Below, one piece after another: positions 10,009 to 23,300 of a DNA stretch of 64,000 bases; the stretch's first letter is position 1, and every line of letters starts with the position of its first letter. The DNA comes from Lunularia cruciata (lineage: Eukaryota; Streptophyta; Marchantiopsida; Lunulariales; Lunulariaceae). Location of the stretch: contig OX419762.1 of assembly GCA_948567375.1 (NCBI GenBank), positions 15,010,001 to 15,074,000 of the forward strand, in the 5' to 3' direction. The notes beneath the pieces are model-generated. The model was not told where the DNA came from. It made no database searches and saw only the letters and a program-made list of their open reading frames with translations. Made by a program: the position numbers and the translations under genes.

Positions 10009-13000
10009 TACCTTGCAGCCTTACTGGCTCAATAAGGAAGCAAAGAAGCGAGGGAAGGAAGAAGAATAATGCGCAAAGAGCCCGAAAGGCAACCTCTCAA
10101 CTGATTGTTGTGAATGGAATCCTAGAAGGTAATCAAGTGAGAGTATTAATAGATCCAGGAGCAACAGAGAATTTCTTGTCTCGCTCTATCGCAATAAGAT
10201 TGAGAATGGATCTAGAGAGAGATGGAAGCAAAGAAGTAGAGTTACCAAATGGGCAAACAGAGAGGATTGAATGATTACCTAGACGGGTAACCCTCTCTGT
10301 AGGAGAATATCAGGAAGCAATTGAGTGGCAAGTGATATAGTTAGCCCGTTATGATGCAATTTTAGGCATGCCATGGATGGAGCAGTACAACCCAATGGTG
10401 GATTGGAGGAAGAAAGTAGTGAGAACCTATTAATGGTCAATCATTGGGGTTAAAGAAAAATCACACAGGCAAAAACTGCCTCTATATGTCGTAGGGACAA
10501 CAACTATCTGTAAGACCGATAGATGTTTTATGGGTCTAATAAGAGAAGTCTAGAGTGCATAACTCGCTGGACAAATTCCGGAGAAATTGAAGGATGTGGT
10601 GGATGAGTTTCAAGATGTCTTTCTCGATGATCTACCCTCAGGATTACCACCTAAAAGGTGAGTAGATCACAAAATAGAGACACTTCCGGGGAGGACACCT
10701 CCTTGTAAGGCCCCATATCGCCTATCACCTCATGAGTTGGAGGAGTGTAAGACTCAAATTGAGGAGATGCTACAGAAAGGGTTCATCCAACCTAGCGTAT
10801 CACCATATGGGGCCCTTGTCTTGTTTGTGAAGAAGAAGGATGGAACAATGCGCATGTGCATTGACTATCGAGGTCTCAATCAGCAAACAGTGAAGAACAA
10901 ATACCCCTTACCTCGCATGGATGACTTGTTTGATCAACTCCATGGAGCGAGATACTTCACCAAACTGGACTTGCGGAGCGGTTACAATCAAATCCGAATT
11001 GCAGAGGAGGGTGTGTACAAAACTGCCTTTCGAACCAAGTATGGCCACTTTGTGTATCTTGTGATGCCTTTTGGCCTCACCAATGCGCCTGCCACTTTCA
11101 TGAGTCTAATGAATGACATATTTTGTCCATACTTGGATAAGTCTATTATTGTCTTCTTGGATGATATCTTAGTATATAATAGCACGATGACAGAACACAA
11201 ACAACATCTACGAGAGGTCCTCTAGATTCTAAGACAGAATCAATTGTATGCCAAAATCTCAAAGTGTGAGTTTGGCAAGTCTGAAGTAGACTACTTAGGG
11301 CATAGAGTAAGTGCAGAGAGCATTCAAGTATTGACATATAAAATAGAGGTCATTCAAAAATGGAGTGCCCCAGAAGATCAGACTCAACTTAAGAGCTTCT
11401 TGGGGTTGACGGGATTCTATTGTAGATTTGTCAAGGACTTCTCCAAGGTTGCACAACCTTTAATGGCACTACTTGGCAAGGGGAAGAAGTGGACATGGGG
11501 AACTGCACAAGAGTTGGCCTTTCAAGAATTGAAGGCCGCCTTGCTACATGCACCAATCTTGAAGTGGTATGACCCAAAACGTCCAATCAAGTTGGCTACA
11601 GATGCATCAGGCGTAGCCATAGGAGCAATCATACAACAAGAGTGGCATGACGGATGGCATCCAATTGCATATTTCTCTCAAAAGTTGTTACCGGTAGAGC
11701 GCAACTACCACACCACAGAATGAGAAGAGCTGGCCCTCATTCTAGCAACCAAGCATTTGAAGCACTACCTGGGTGAGAAGGCATTTGTAGTAGAGACAGA
11801 CCACAAACCTCTAGTCTACCTCGAGATGCAAAAGGATCTATCTCATTGCCAAATTTGGTGGGCAGAGTGGCGACAACGCTTCAACATGACAATCTTCTAC
11901 GTGGAAGGTAAGAAGCAACTTGCAGATGCATTCACCCGCATGCCAATGGCCAACAACTTGGTGGTAGAGGTTAAGATTAACCCTGAATTCTGGCAAGAGA
12001 TTCTAGCTGCTACAAAAAGTGATCCATAGATTGTTGAAGCGCAATCGTCCAAAGGCGTCACCAACACCCAAGGACTCACCTTTCAGGATGGCAAATTATG
12101 GATCCCAAATGTCCCAGAATTACGCACCACCATTCTAGCGGAATGTCATGAGTCGGCCATTGTAGCTCATGCCGGAGTGGACAAGACCTTGGATGCAGTC
12201 AAGCGCCATTACTATTGGCCCAAGATGAGCAATGACGTGATGGACTATGTGCGTAGCTACCTACTTTGTAAACAGAACAAAGCTTCTAATCAAGCTCCTG
12301 TAGGGCTCCTTCAACCTCTCCCCACTCCTACCCAACGTTGGGAACAAGTGAGTATGGATCTCGTCTATGAATTACCCAAGACCACCTCAGGGTTTGACTC
12401 CATTGTGGTCTTTGTAGACTGGCTCAACAAAATGATTCATGTACGCCCTACCACCAAGGAGGTGACCGCTCTACAACTAGCTCAACTATACTTAGATGCA
12501 ATCTTTGCTCACCATGGCTTGTCTAGAGTACTCATCACCGATTGAGGTATCCAATTCACCAGTTTGTTTTGGCAAACATTCTTTGGTTTCTTCAAAACCA
12601 AGTTGGCCATGTCCACAGCTTACCACCCACAAATAGATGGCCAAACAGAGCGGGCTAATCGCACGATTGAAGACATGTTACGCGGCTTCACCTTAAAAGA
12701 GCAAGAGAGGTGAGACACCCTATTACCGTTGGTGGAATTTGCTTACAACAATTCATTGAATGCATCCACTCAAGTCACTCCATTCTTCCTCATGTATGGT
12801 GAGCATCCCTTCACACCTTCTAGCTTGATGAAGATCCGTCCAGTGACTACCAAGGTTGATGCAATCAACACATTTGTTTCTAGAATCCAACAAGGTGTGG
12901 AGAGCGCTAAGCACAGGTTACAGATTGTGCAAAATCGACAAAAGCAGTATGCTGATGCACACCGGAGGCACATGGAGTTCAATGTTGGGAATCAAGTGTG

Positions 13001-13430
13001 GCTATCAACAACCAACCTCACATTAGTTGGATCTCGTAAGCTCAGACCTTGTTTTATTGGGCCTTTCTCGATTCTTCGTCGCATCGGCGGTGTGGCCTAT
13101 CACCTTGAGCTACCACCACACATGAAGATCCATCCAGTGTTCCATGTCTCCCTACTACGTAGATATGGTCCCCGATCAGGCCAAGGTCCTTCCACACAGG
13201 ACATTCGACCTTATCCGACACTCATTGATGGCACAGAGGAATATGAAGTGGAGCGGATTCTCCAAAAGTGCATGCGTGGTACTCGCCATCCGCGGGTGGA
13301 ATATCTAGTACAATGGAAAAATTACCCCCTCTATGAAGCAACCTAGGAACCCGCTGCCAATTTGGCACATGCACCGGTGTTGGTGCAAGCATTTGAGCAA
13401 CAATTGCACAACGAGGACGTTGCGTCTTAA
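10009..13430 (+). pseudogene. RLG-B pol (protease-RT-RNase H-integrase-chromodomain) of B2
   Basis: Domains run in chromovirus order. The protease region has VLIDPGATENFLS (about 10145-10185), where the usual Asp-Ser/Thr-Gly is Asp-Pro-Gly. RT spans about 10690-11300 with the catalytic FLDD at 11154-11165. RNase H begins near ATDASGVAIG (about 11600). Integrase runs from about 12100, with a zinc end in which one Cys of the CxxC pair is lost (LLCKQNK), then core blocks DLVYELPK, ITD-stop-G and DGQTERANRTIEDM. A chromodomain-like end (EEYEVERILQKCMRGT...VEYLVQWKNYP) lies at about 13235-13345. About a dozen in-frame stops, many explicable by C-to-T or G-to-A changes, make it inactive. There are few indels. 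Confidence 0.9.
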
Positions 13431-13443
13431 AAGGAGGGAGGTC
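13429..13443 (+). other. Polypurine tract of B2
   Basis: The sequence aaaaggagggaggtc lies directly before the 3' LTR. The same tract occurs next to the 3' LTR of B3 on the other strand (39934-39950). Confidence 0.75.
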
Positions 13444-14184
13444 TATAATACCAAGGGGTAGCCATATGATCTAGATGTGAAATTGGTTTGGTAACATCTA
13501 GAATGATATTATACATGATGGTCAAAATAGATCAGATAGAAGTATCACCAAAAGAGTACTTCTACAAATAGGGCCGAAACCAAAATAGACTTGAGAACCT
13601 TAGAACCAATAGCTAAACATATGATTTAAAGGTGAGAATTGGTTTGGTAACATCTGGAAGGATGTTACACATGATGGACTAAACAGATCAGAAAGAGGTA
13701 TCACCAAAAGGGGACTTCTACTAATAGAGTAGGAATCAAAATATGCCTAAAATCTTTGAAGGCAATTTCGGAGGCCTAAACGGATGAATTAGGCCTCAAA
13801 AATATGCAGACCCCCCCCCCTCAAAGCAGAGTTTAGGCTAGCCTTCCCTCCCCCTGCTTTGTCTTGTCGAGAGCTTTCCAACGGTACCTTACTCACGTGT
13901 TTCTGAGATTCCTACAAGAAGATTCCCTAAAAGATTCCCTCCGGTCAAAGCTTGTTTGACCAACCAGATAGGACCTAGACCAGACAGGTCACCCATCCAA
14001 GTAAGTAATCCAAGTGTGGAGCTTGCTGACATGTCACCTATCTGTGTCCCTAATCCTATGGTGGAGCTTCCTTGGAGGAGGTCCTCTTTGTCTATATAAT
14101 AGAGAGAAGGTGCTCCCTTGGGGCATCGAATGTTTGAGTGTGCAATCTGTGTTTTCTATCTTCTCTTGTCCTCGGAGTATTACA
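13444..14184 (+). repeat. RLG-B LTR (B2, 3' LTR)
   Basis: This 741-bp LTR is nearly colinear with the 5' LTR. Its first dinucleotide is TA instead of TG (tataatacc), a G-to-A change. The C run is 10 long here (13811-13820) against 7 in the 5' LTR. Confidence 0.92.
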
Positions 14185-15853
14185 ACCATTTGGTACTTTG
14201 ATTTGAGCTAATTGTTGCAAAGCAAAGATATAGAAACTTGTGTATTCTTGGTACATTGTTTAGTGCACATCCTACGTTGGCACAATATCATCATGAAGTG
14301 CAATTGTATAAATCTGATCCTCTATCATCATACAAATTGGGACTGCCATTCCTTCACCAGGATATCTCAAATTCAAAAGATAACCAATTCCATGAGCAGA
14401 TCCATACATAAATTGGAATAGTAATTGATTCAATTTCAATAGATATAATCTCTCATTGGTGGTTATCACTTGTAAACCGTTCAACTCATCAACCAACTTC
14501 TTGGTAAACATTCAAAATACTTACTGATAGGTACATTCTCAGATTGACAGAATTGAATGATAGCATTGAGAGGGTCAAGAATGGCAATGCTCTTCTGCAA
14601 GAGTGGGACAAAATCATCATAGTAGACAACTTCTTGGATCACCATCTTGGCCTCTTGTTGTTACCGTTTCCATTTATGACATCATAGGAGTTGACTAGAG
14701 AATGTATTACCTTCTCGGCTGCAAGCAGCAAAGCAAAGCAACATTGTAGAGTGCCCACGTGTGGGAGTTAGAGTGACAAGATTTCTAAGCTTCATGACTT
14801 TGAGTGTTTTTTGCAGTTGGGCTTTTTGTGCATGACGATTGTGAAAGAATTTCACAACATTTGAAGAGCAAACTTTAGTAAATGCTCATATGGGTACTCA
14901 TTTGGATAATCACGTATTTCTTGACACCACTTTGCTTTGTTGCAACAAAGATTTTCTTAGCAAACAGATAAAAATACTTGGAAAGGGTGATGCTTCTGCA
15001 ACATCACCCAAGCAGCCTTATTAATTGAAGTGTTTTGCATGACACATTCAGAGATATTGTCAGGAAAATTTTGATAACCCGAGTCATGTCCTTAAATAGG
15101 AACTCGGAATTGTGTCCTTGTTCACAAGTATTACTGATTCAAGAAACAGGTTAGTGGTTGGTGAAACCAGCATGTAGTTGATCACTGGTTTGTTTTTCAC
15201 GTTTGACCAACCATAACTTGTTAGACAATGAAATTTATTTTATGAAAGAAACATTTCAACCTTCCCCTTGACTTTAAGGTAGCATATATCTAGTAGCTTA
15301 CCAGCCATGTCCTTGCTTGAATGTAACTTCGCATATGGACGCAGCAGTTTCAGAGCAACTTCTAGATACTGCTCTTTGATGCAAACTAAAGCTGAAGTGG
15401 TCATGTAGTAGTGCATGGCTATATGTTCTTGAAACTGAGTGCAACTCTTTCTTGGACAACCAAATGAATGCATGTTGCTCTGCTGCATGTGACCACTAAT
15501 TGCAGAGCTGCAACTTGTTGTAGTGGATTTCTTCAAGCCTTGCATCACAAGCAAGTCAGGAAATTCCAAAGTTGGTGACCCTTCATATACTTCTTGAACT
15601 TGTCACTACTGAGATGCCTCTTGACCATCTTACTCTTCTTGTGGTGAAGGACAACACCAAGGCAATGTTTACGTCAAGATTTCTGCCTAGAATTGGGATC
15701 TGGTCCAGAAGACAACATAGACCATGCAGCAGCAAGATCTCGACCTCGTTTCTTGGTTTCAGGTGCGACTTATTTCTCCACCTCAATGACTTCCTGTGGT
15801 GAACTCGACGCCGCTTCTCCATCGGTAACTATAAATTGCACTTTGCCAGACAT
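14185..15853 (-). pseudogene. hAT (DUF659-type) transposase pseudogene, 5' part
   Basis: The frame reads leftward from an ATG at 15853 (MSGKVQFIVTDGEA). A BED-type zinc-finger region follows (W-S-M-L, then CLGVVLHHKKSKMVKRHL; about 15600-15760) with two in-frame stops. Next come a segment ending L-P-x-x-K-L-x-S-S-K-D-M-x-G-K-L-L-D (about 15270-15330), the DUF659 block DGW-like GWSNVKNKPVINYML (about 15190-15230), FFHNRHAQKAQL (about 14810-14850) and VVYYDDFVPLLQKSIAILDP (about 14550-14630). It continues through YLLNLRYPGEGM (about 14330) to the B2 insertion point. Several stops and frameshifts make it inactive. No terminal inverted repeats were identified. Confidence 0.8.
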
Positions 15854-16500
15854 CTTCAACATCAAAGTAGATCAGACATTGGCGACTTGCAGACCCTCTG
15901 CTTTATTCGGTGGAGAACTCAAGTGAAAAATCAAGGATTGAATGTTCTCATGCCACTCTTATGATTATGAGAGCAGTTTGAATTGTGTACTCAGTTTTTA
16001 ATCCCTTGTTATCAGTTGTTGAAGAAAGTTCAAGAAACATAGTCTAACAAACTCTTGCATGACCGCCGCATTGTTCTGACTGTACGCAGTTCTTGAAGTC
16101 CATAAATAACCTTGGTCCATTCATAGAGAAAACCAAAAACCGTTATATGAAGAAGGTGGTTTTTTTTTTAACCATTTGCAAAAAACCATGGAGTGCCCAG
16201 CGCTGATCATTCTTGGTGATCCCTTTCAGTTCCTGAAGCAGATAATCTCTTTCTGGTAGTTACCGTAGCAGATTGTGGACAAAAACAATACGTATCCGAA
16301 CCAAGCTGAAATCTGGGTCCTGTCTTATGCTTATTCCCCGATACGCGCAGTGCAGGCAAAAACATGAACTCCATAAACCTGGTGTGTAGCCAGAAGACAC
16401 TACCGCGGAACACCCCGGCCTGTTCACGCAGCTGGAGATTTAACACTCTAGCTAGACTGAAGCGATGTTCGGGTCAGATTAAAACGAAGTCTTTCCCGGC
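15854..16500. other. Flank upstream of hAT pseudogene, no gene seen
   Basis: This moderate-GC sequence could include the hAT 5' leader and terminal repeat, but I cannot identify either. There is one minus-strand frame of 79 codons (16207-16446) without recognisable motifs. A run of ten T occurs near 16160. Confidence 0.4.
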
Positions 16501-19290
16501 GCTCCACCATTGATTCCCTCCAACCGATCTCACACTCACTTCTCTATCAGGTTTGCCAATAGTTTTTGCGGATAGTCACTTTTCTCGTGGAGCCTCTGTA
16601 GATTCCAGAATCCAAATCCTCTGTTAATCTTATCCATGTTAAGGGATATCAAACAGTTAGGAATGTACTATTTTTAGGGGAGGGTCTCTGCCCACGAGTA
16701 CTTTATTTCAAATGCTCCTATCAGTTCCAATTGAAAGGACCCATTTTCCAAATGATAATTATTCTGATAATACAAAGTGTCTCTTACAAAATCTTGTTGT
16801 GGTTATCCTTTTCATTAATATTTTTCACATAATACTAGAGTACTCTCGTTGCTGGATCCAGTTACATTCCAGTTATGTCTGGGGATGCAAATTCTCGACA
16901 ATGTAGAAACTTTCTTGTTGATATATCTGGTTTATTTTAAAACCGTTGCAATGATACTCTGACAATTAGGCCGGGCCGGGTTGAGATATCACTTACTTAT
17001 GATAGAAAACGGCATAATATATAACTTGCAGAGGTCCTATGACTCCATTAGTTGCAAAAGATATAAATAACGATAAGAAAGACCTCGTACCCAATAACTA
17101 ATTAATTGGGTCATCAGATAGGTAAGTATAGGAGACTATAGCTAAAATGATATTTTAGTTGATCCAAGCATCATTTTCCTACCTTGGTCTACAAAGCGAG
17201 TTAAGTAAATATCGATTCCATAGATAGCAAGTTGGATGTCTTCTCAATAATGGTGCAAAAGGATGTAAAAGTATTATATATTGAATAAAACAAATCCGAA
17301 GATATAGTGCATAAGGTGATATAACCAAGATAACTTTAGACATGTGATGTAAACAAGGATTACTTGATTTGTTGGATATGTGGTTGGGGAAAAGGCCCAA
17401 GAGAATGAAGTGAACATGCAAAATCTCTTCATTTAGAAGAGTGCAGGGACTCTTCCATTGGGATTCTTTTGGGTTTCGGTTTGTATATTTGGTCCAATCT
17501 TTTGGGCTTTAATACTTGAGAAAATATTCTATATAAAATGATCAACAAAGATAATTCGTACTGAACGAACAATAGACTGAATGTATATAATTAAACTGAA
17601 GTTTTCATTTCATTATTGTTTATCCACAATCCGGGTACTAAAGACATGAACCTTGAAAACAATATGACCACTTTTAAATTGAAACATAAAAATGATAAGG
17701 TACTATTTTTAGGATTCCTCCTCGATATCCTATATTTATAAAGCTGTCAAAATGAAATCATATACTTATAAAAAATGGTAGTATTCACTATTATATTTTT
17801 TAGATCATAAATTAAAGAGCATATCTCAAGTGGTGATATTAGGGAAGATGCAATATCACATAGCGTCACCATCGTGAATAACTGGTGAGAAATAACCGGT
17901 GTGATGTAAAAGTTCTCATTATATATCTTTAATAACTAAAGAAGAAGTGTTTTATTTCTATTTTGTAATGTCTTCTTTGAGGATGTCAACCAAAATTTAA
18001 GTACATCTCCCGAATATCTCAAAGTTGTACAGACAATCTCTACTAAATACATAAACTTACATTTCAAATGTTCATTTTATAATATCTTAGAGATATATTA
18101 AAATTCTACATTTTATATATTATAAAGTAAGCGTAATGGAATTTAGCTGATATAATAACACAAATAACTTAAATAATACTTTTAAAATATTTTGGCATTA
18201 GAGAGTTAGCTTGAGAATCAGGGCTTTTAATTTAAGAATGAATATATTTATTTTGTCATTTTATTTATCAAGTACCATGTATCTTCTTAGCATGCAAAAT
18301 AATTGTGTCTTTTACACTCTATACATCTTATATAGAAGCAAACTTTGAAGAAAATATAATATTTGCTAGCTTCCTTGGATCCAGATTAAATGAGAGATTT
18401 ATCTCTCATCATGTCTAAAATTTAATTGTTCTAATTCTGAAATAAGGATAATGAGGAAAATCTGAATTGTTGGTAATGTATCATGTTAGTGATGTTGCTC
18501 CTTATTCAAAAAAATTTAATAAATTATTTCTCCTTTTTAAAATAATTTTGATAATCTTTCTCCTTAGATAATAAACCTTTTATAGTTTATTCCTTAAGAA
18601 TGTACTAATTGGGAAAATTTTAGAAACAACATAAAAAAATTCCAAATAATTTATATCAAAAATATCAAGTTTTTTTAATCGAATCAAGTATTTTATTTTA
18701 GTAGAAGATGAATATTTTCCTAATTCATGAAAGATCAAATAGATATAAGTATACATTTGATTATTATTGACTATCTATCAACAATAGAAATTTGATTCAA
18801 AACTTACATGTTACATGAAAGCTAAACAAGATGTTAAAAAGACTATATGGTGATATATATCTATGTTTTAAGATTTTATCTTAATAAATTATATCCACAA
18901 GGTATGAGATTAGTAATTATGTGTTTTTATGGTAATATAATGATTATTTATCTAATATAGTGATTATTTATATATTTGAATATAAATATGAATAAATTCA
19001 TTCATTTATTCATCCATTATATATATGATTTAAATAATTAATATAATATTCTATTCTATTCTATTAAACCAGTCTAACCTAAAAATTTGGGGAATTTTCC
19101 AAATAATTTATTTTAGAAATAAGTATTCTCCAAAATGCTCCATTTTCAATTTAAAATTTCACTTCCACACTTTGTTCTTTTCTATGCACTTGTTCCTTTC
19201 ATGATGAAGAATCCAACAATTCACCATTACAAAGTAGAACTAAATTTAGTTCACATCATCTCACAACATGTGAACATGAATCCAAGCACT
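16501..19290. other. AT-rich intergenic DNA
   Basis: Only short chance frames occur on both strands. The stretch from 17.5 to 19.1 kb is very AT-rich, with a small ttcta repeat near 19049-19065. I see no retroelement domain, LTR boundary or RNA gene. Confidence 0.6.
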
Positions 19291-19439
19291 CTGCAAGGTT
19301 AAGCTAGGCATTCATGCTGCTCTATGTGATGATTTTGCAAAGATATTATTGTGGAACCTCTCCGTGAGTTAAATCTGCCAGATTAAGCTAGGCATTCATG
19401 TTGCTCTTTGTGATGATTTGGTAAAGATATTATTGTGGT
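19291..19439. repeat. Imperfect tandem duplication, about 60-bp units
   Basis: Units starting at 19291 and 19375 share aagctaggcattcatg and the following gatgattt...gatattattgtgg, with an 84-bp period. They are separated by a short diverged spacer. There is no coding content. Confidence 0.8.
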
Positions 19440-20390
19440 AGAAGTTGTTTAGTGAGGAGAGGATTCTAGTAATAACTTTGGTTGCATGGGGAATTTTGGA
19501 GAGTACTTTTTTAAATAGGGTATTTTGCAAAATTCCCCTAAAAACTTTATTAACTACTACCTTGCATATATACATTACTACACAACATACATTGATGTCA
19601 ACATCCTACCCTATAGAAGCACAACTCACACATAAGTCATACATGAATTCTGAAGTGCCACATTAATCAATTCACTCTTCCACTCGAATCGTACCCAAAT
19701 CAGATATGTACTCAATCTTCCACTCAATAAACTACCAACAATCAAGCACTAATTATAATCAAGCCACAACCACCATAGCTAAGAGAATCTAGGTGATGCT
19801 CACCACTCCTATCTACCATATCCAAGAAGTTGAAGGCTCAATATCAAAGGAGTGAGCTCTTTGGAGTTGCACTTCAAAAGTATACCCATTTACTCAGCCT
19901 AGGTCTCCAAACCTAATAGCGCCATTAATGGTGCAAATGGTGCAATTGATGGTGGGTCTCATTATGTGATCAGTAGCTCTAACATGAAATATGGCTGCCA
20001 TCAAGTAGTCCATGAGCATCTATGAATGCCAACACTACTACTCCAACATCCAAGCACACTAGCTTTGGTGCTACAAATGTCATGACAATTGTTGTGCATA
20101 TATACATGCTACACAATATACATCAATATCAACATCATACACTTAAGAAGCACAACTCACACAATATACATTGATGTCAACATCATACACTATAGAAGCA
20201 TAACTCACACGTAAGTCATACATGAACTCTAAAGTGCCACAATTTGCACCCTAGTTGGCGATTAGGTCCCTCTAACTCTAGATAGTCATCTACTCCAAAT
20301 ATGTGATATGCCTTATGGTGGGCCATGATTAGGAGCCTGAGTGCTATTGAGCACTATTGTTAGTTGCATGTATGTAAGAGCCACATAACA
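19440..20390. repeat. Repeat-derived DNA with a recurring 50-bp motif
   Basis: A motif around acattgatgtcaacatc, followed by atagaagcacaactcacac, occurs near 19585-19640. It recurs, overlapping itself, near 20115-20225. The part at 19665-19735 also matches 46850-46920. It may be the remnant LTR/3' end of the decayed element D1, but no clean boundary is visible. Confidence 0.5.
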
Positions 20391-23300
20391 TACACTACAA
20401 ACTTACACGTATAAGTACAAAGCTTGAGTCCATAGTGCTATTAATGTTTGGGAGGTGGTGAGGCATACAATTGCACACATGATCCTTCCAAAGAACACCA
20501 TCATGTCCTTCTAATATGAAGACTCTAGAAGGCAAAACCATATGCACTCTGAAGATAGTGTGGCTTGTAGTAAAATCAAGTATCATTGGTGTAGTTTGTT
20601 ATGGACATACATAATCATTTGGATGAAATCAATGGATCAAGGGTTTATAACTTCCTTGAATAGTAAAATAACATTAAATATCCTTATGTTGAGAAATTAC
20701 TAAGTTCTCAAAGGCCATTGACATCACTCTTCAAAAGATCTATGCCCATTGAGAACATGGACTTGGATGATCCATTGTTTGGATCATCCAAGTCCAATAC
20801 TACACTAGCATCACGACAAAAAACTATAGGTAAATCTAGATCTTATCCATAGAGTAAAAAGTAAGGAGAGAAGAATGCTAAGGAGGCCTGCCAGTTGAAT
20901 TGATAACCCATGGCCAACCAAGGTAATTGGAGATCCCAATCTCTCAAGTGGCCTCTTTGTAAACCACCCTTACGTAATCCTTTCTTCACAATCTGAACCC
21001 AATCTTTTTGCTAAGCCATTTGTCCCAAGGTGATCTTGAGAGGTAGTATAATGATCAATCAAGGCCTTGTCATAGAAGACTTAAAATTCTCCCAAGAACT
21101 CTATACCTTAATCAGTCAAAACCTTAGCTCCAAAATGACTAAGAATTAGATCCAAAAATGAGTAAGCCATCCCTTCAGTAGACTTTTCAACAAGTGTCAC
21201 CAACTCAATCTACTTAGAAAAGTGTTATACCATAACCAAAACATACCGTTGATATCTCACATTCAATGGTAAAGCTCTAGCAAAGTCAAAACTCGAATGG
21301 TAACCCAATCCCATGATAGGTAATGGGTGTAACTATGGTGTAGGACCATCGATCTAACTTGGTCACAAACCACACATTTTGTAGCAAATAGTTGTACTTT
21401 GATCTACATACCACATTGATAATAATGATTCTAGAATTAGCTATATGTATGCTTTACCTAAAAATGTCCTAGCTTCTCATAAGCATGACATACCAACTAT
21501 GGTGTCTAAGATGGAAATTATATTACTTGCATTCTACCATCCTCCCATATACAAAGCACATATCTGCCTTCCAATCTAAACTGCTTGGCTCATTGAAGGA
21601 CACGGTCTCTCTCCTTGGCCCCAATTATGCCATCCATAACACTAGTGCAAAGATAATCCATCACTAAGACATCATCATAAATGTCTCATTGATCTATATT
21701 AATATCTCTACCCTTTGGATTTGTGACCTCAACAACTCCTCTATATGTGCTGATAGAGATACCATCAAGGCCTCATAAAATATACATAGAAAGGTAGATT
21801 CATGTCAACTTGGCACCATCTCCACATCTTTCTCACCAAGCTAACTTGGTTCAATATGATCCTATTGGCAAGGAGATAAGTTTATACTCTACCTATTTGC
21901 ATCATGATTCACCACTCTAGGTCTATAAATAACTATGAAATCATACTCTTTTAAAATCAGATCCCATTGTGCAAGCTTCTCTAAAGCTTGTTGGACTTCA
22001 TCAACCACTTCAATGGTTGATAATCAATGATAAGAGTAAGGTAATTAACAAATAGGAAACATTGGAAATGTGCTACTGCTCATACTACTACCAAGCACTC
22101 TCCCTCATGAATTATACTTTGCCTCCATTGAATTATTGGAGCAACTAGCATAGGCTACCATAAACTCCTTCTCCTCATCATCCTATTGGATGAATATTAC
22201 TCCAATCTCCAACGTACTGCAACAAGTATGAACTTGGAATGATTATCCTCTAATTGGTCTCCTAATTATAGAGGAAAATGTCAACATCTCCTTGAGTTCT
22301 ATAAAATCTCTCTACTACTCATGTTCCCAGCACCACTCATATGTAAGCTTGGTCAAGGCATTGGCAATGGCACTAAATCCTCTAAAATTTTGGCAATAGA
22401 AGTTCACCAATCCAAGGAATGCTTGCACTCTACCCACATTTGGAGGCCAAGGAAGATGTACAATAGCCTCCACCGTGGTTTGCTAAATACCAAAATCTTT
22501 AGGGTAGATAGTCTGACCCAAATAATCAACTTTCTTGTGGAGGAATCTACACTTCCCAAGATATAATTTGAGTCCATGAGATCTCAAGCTCCCAAACACC
22601 TCCAACAAATGTCTCTCATGCTCCTCCATAGTAGTGCTATAGACCAAAATGTCATCAATATAGCACCAAGCAAATTCCAAACCTACAAGGAACATATCCA
22701 TGATCCTTTGGAACTTGGTATGAGCATTCTTCAACCCAAAAGATAAGAACCTCCATTGATATAATACATTCGTGCCATGAGGATCAATAGCCCAAAATGT
22801 TATCTTGGACTTGTCCTCTTCCTTAAATTGAAACTGATGATATCTTGCTCAAATATCCAAAGTACTAAAGACCTTTGCATGCCCAATCACATTAAAGATC
22901 TTTTTTGATGTAAGCATGGCATACCAATCAGCCCTAGTCTAGTGATTGATAGGATGGTAATCTCCAAATATCTATTTATCTGTGTAGTTACCATGCATAT
23001 CCTCCTTGGCTCGCATAATTGTAGCTGAAGCATACTCTCCACCAAACTAGCCTCAAAAAGGTCTCTACTCCGGCTTTGAATTAATACTCTCTCCATGTCA
23101 TTATATCTATAAAGATGTCAATAAACTAGTGTATCATTAGTCAGCTCAATCCAAATTCCAAGTCATTTCAAAGCATCCAAATCCTTCATATTAAAGGTAA
23201 AACAACTTGTGTAGCTCCTCAAGAACCTCCAAACTCTCTGTCTTTCCCCTCTTGTAAGCTTGGGTCCAATGTTTGGCTCCCAAGTATCCTCTATAATTGA

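Larger units (their letters stand above)
7581..14184 (+). mobile_element. Complete RLG-B chromovirus copy B2
   Basis: This is a full-structure Ty3/gypsy element of 6604 bp. In order it has a 5' LTR 7581-8313, PBS 8315-8326, small ORF 8679-8882, gag from 8916, pol to about 13430, polypurine tract and 3' LTR 13444-14184. Target duplication gccat/accat flanks it (4 of 5 identical). The LTRs differ by scattered substitutions and indels, and the genes contain multiple stops, so it is inactive. It lies inside the hAT transposase pseudogene and is oriented against it. Confidence 0.93.
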
